In this document: positions 4,255-5,466 of the stretch, piece after piece | How the letters are laid out: the number at the start of each line of letters is the position of its first letter | Numbering within the stretch: the first letter of the stretch is position 1 | NCBI GenBank assembly: GCA_937902865.1 | Contig: CALFNJ010000012.1 | Span: 1 to 5,466 of the forward strand | Length of the DNA stretch: 5,466 bases | Direction of reading: 5' to 3' | From: an uncultured Opitutaceae bacterium | GTDB taxonomy: Bacteria; Verrucomicrobiota; Verrucomicrobiia; Opitutales; Opitutaceae | The notes under the pieces: model-generated | Seen by the model: only the letters and a program-made list of their open reading frames with translations | The model's database searches: none | What the model was told of the DNA's origin: nothing | Translations under genes and position numbers: made by a program

Positions 4255-5466
4255 TACTGGATGGGCGTTTCGATCGGCGGTGCAGCTTCGGTGATTTTTG
4301 CGGTCCAGAGGTAAATCAGCAGTCCGCTCAGGCCGAGCGCCAGAGCCACCACTTGCGCCAGCGCGAGCGTGCGCATGCTGCCCCAGAGCAGGGGGGCGAT
4401 GATGGCATTGATGGCGGCGCCGCCGGTCTGGGCGAAGCTCTGGCAGGAAGCCGCCAGCCCGCGCTTGGTGGGGAAAAGATCCAGCGCCAACAGCGTGAGC
4501 GACGGGTAGCAGAGGGCGGCTCCGAACACGAAAAAGAAGAGCGGCGCCACGCTCCAGGGCAGCGCCGGGGGACGCAGGAAGTGATAGAGCAGGTTGGCAC
4601 CCGCCGCGCCGCCCATGAGGACGTACGACCACATCATCGTCCGCACCGGGGAAAGCCGCCCCGCGACCCGCCCCGACAACCAGGCACCTCCCGCCATCCC
4701 GAGCGTCAGCGGGCCGAAGAGCCAGAAAAAGCCCGTGGCCGAGACGTGCAGGTATTCCATCAGGAACACCGGCGCGGACATCACATAGATGAAGAAGCCG
4801 GTGAAATTCAGCGTGACGCAGAGGCACGCGCCGACAAACGGCACGGACAGCAGCACGCTCCAGTACGAGCGCGCCAGATAGATCGGATGCAGCGGTTGCC
4901 GGCGTTCCGGTGCGAGCGTTTCCGGCAGGACGCGGAGACAAAGACCCCAGCAGACCGCCGTGAAGAGCACGAGAAAGCCGAACACCGCCCGCCAGCCGAA
5001 CCACACGTGCAGCCAGCCGCCGATCACCGGGGCCACCGCCGGCGCGATGGCGAACGAGATCGTGACTTGCGCCATCACCCGCTGCGCTTCGGCGCCGTGG
5101 AAGAGGTCGCGCACGATCGCCCGGCCGACGACCATGCCGGCGCCCGCCGTCGCGCCCTGAAGGCAGCGGAACACCAGCAGCGCCGTCAGGCTGGTCGCGC
5201 AGGCGCAGGCGATGGACGCGAGTCCGAAGAGCGCCATGCCCCACAGCACCACGCGCCGCCGCCCCAGCGCGTCGGAAATCGAGCCGTGCCACAGCGTCAT
5301 CAGCGCAAACGGCACCATGTACGCCGTCAGCGTCTGCTGCACCGCGAGCGGAGTCACGCCCAGCTCCAGTCCGATCTCCTCCATCGAGGGCAGGTAGGCG
5401 TCGATCGAGAACGGTCCAATCGCCGACAGTCCCGCCAGCAGCGCGGCGAGCGCCGGCGAGGAAATC
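4254..5466 (-). CDS. Bcr/CflA-type MFS drug-efflux transporter (DHA1, 12 TM), start outside window
   Basis: The frame stays open to the right edge, giving about 403 visible residues. The ATG at 5384 is internal, because the 27 codons before it encode ISSPALAALLAGLSAIGPFS followed by IDAYLPS, which is the conserved first membrane segment and loop of Bcr/CflA transporters. Probably only a few N-terminal residues are missing. MFS motif A is GSISDALGRRR (visible residues 61-71), motif B includes FRCLQG (Arg100), and the drug-antiporter motif C is AIAPAVAPVIGGW (about 139-151), followed by FGWRAVFGFL. I count twelve hydrophobic segments, ending with VVALALGLSGLLIYLWTAKI. It should be a proton-driven inner-membrane exporter. 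Family members export bicyclomycin, chloramphenicol, sulfonamides or dipeptides, and the substrate here cannot be told from sequence. Promoter and ribosome binding site lie outside the window. The C-terminus is a short cytoplasmic tail ending ETPIQ. Confidence 0.92.
   Translation of the reverse strand, partial: ISSPALAALLAGLSAIGPFSIDAYLPSMEEIGLELGVTPLAVQQTLTAYMVPFALMTLWHGSISDALGRRRVVLWGMALFGLASIACACATSLTALLVFRCLQGATAGAGMVVGRAIVRDLFHGAEAQRVMAQVTISFAIAPAVAPVIGGWLHVWFGWRAVFGFLVLFTAVCWGLCLRVLPETLAPERRQPLHPIYLARSYWSVLLSVPFVGACLCVTLNFTGFFIYVMSAPVFLMEYLHVSATGFFWLFGPLTLGMAGGAWLSGRVAGRLSPVRTMMWSYVLMGGAAGANLLYHFLRPPALPWSVAPLFFFVFGAALCYPSLTLLALDLFPTKRGLAASCQSFAQTGGAAINAIIAPLLWGSMRTLALAQVVALALGLSGLLIYLWTAKITEAAPPIETPIQ

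Noticed and set aside
4174..5292. 372-codon minus-strand frame overlapping the MFS gene
   Set aside because: It is a shifted frame of the transporter. It is Arg/Gly-rich and has no membrane-segment pattern, whereas the other frame has twelve segments and MFS motifs.

Overview
The window is GC-rich DNA with compact genes separated by intergenic regions full of palindromic repeats. The secreted, low-complexity small proteins and the style of the repeats (CACAGAGGACACGGAG-type, TTGAATGTTGAACGTTGAATG-type and GGTAGGGCGAGGCGTCCC-type) remind me of Opitutales/Verrucomicrobiota genomes. This is recall from general appearance, not a search result, and no marker gene is present. The first 11 bases match the 3' end of the standard Illumina adapter. 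The window therefore probably begins at a draft or metagenomic contig edge, and those bases are not genomic.

Layout: (1) 1-191, minus strand: the N-terminal part of a VOC/glyoxalase-like protein, cut by the contig edge. (2) 192-630: a divergent spacer with a 37-bp near-perfect inverted repeat and a TTGAATG tandem tract. (3) 631-1908, plus: an exported serine hydrolase of the class C beta-lactamase/esterase EstB type. (4) 1909-2176: a convergent spacer filled by a composite inverted repeat. (5) 2177-2881, minus: an exported protein of unknown function with a duplicated GLDxLT module and a Tyr/Pro-rich tail. (6) 2882-3506: a 625-bp divergent spacer with three different palindromic elements. (7) 3507-3932, plus: a small exported Ser-rich protein with a DUF5666-like C-terminal domain, followed by a very strong, probably bidirectional terminator. 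(8) 4033-4254: a roughly 222-bp nested inverted-repeat element. (9) 4254-5466, minus: a nearly complete Bcr/CflA-type MFS drug-efflux transporter whose start codon lies beyond the window.

The genes do not form an operon. Neighbours alternate in orientation (- + - + -), so each probably has its own promoter, and I see no shared pathway. Three of the five products are predicted to be exported and one is an inner-membrane pump. The most notable content is the repeat landscape. Every spacer holds at least one large palindrome, these belong to several unrelated sequence families, and one 28-nt sequence containing a 25-nt palindrome occurs twice, identically, on either side of the DUF5666-like gene. 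I found no RNA gene, CRISPR array, transposase or phage gene.
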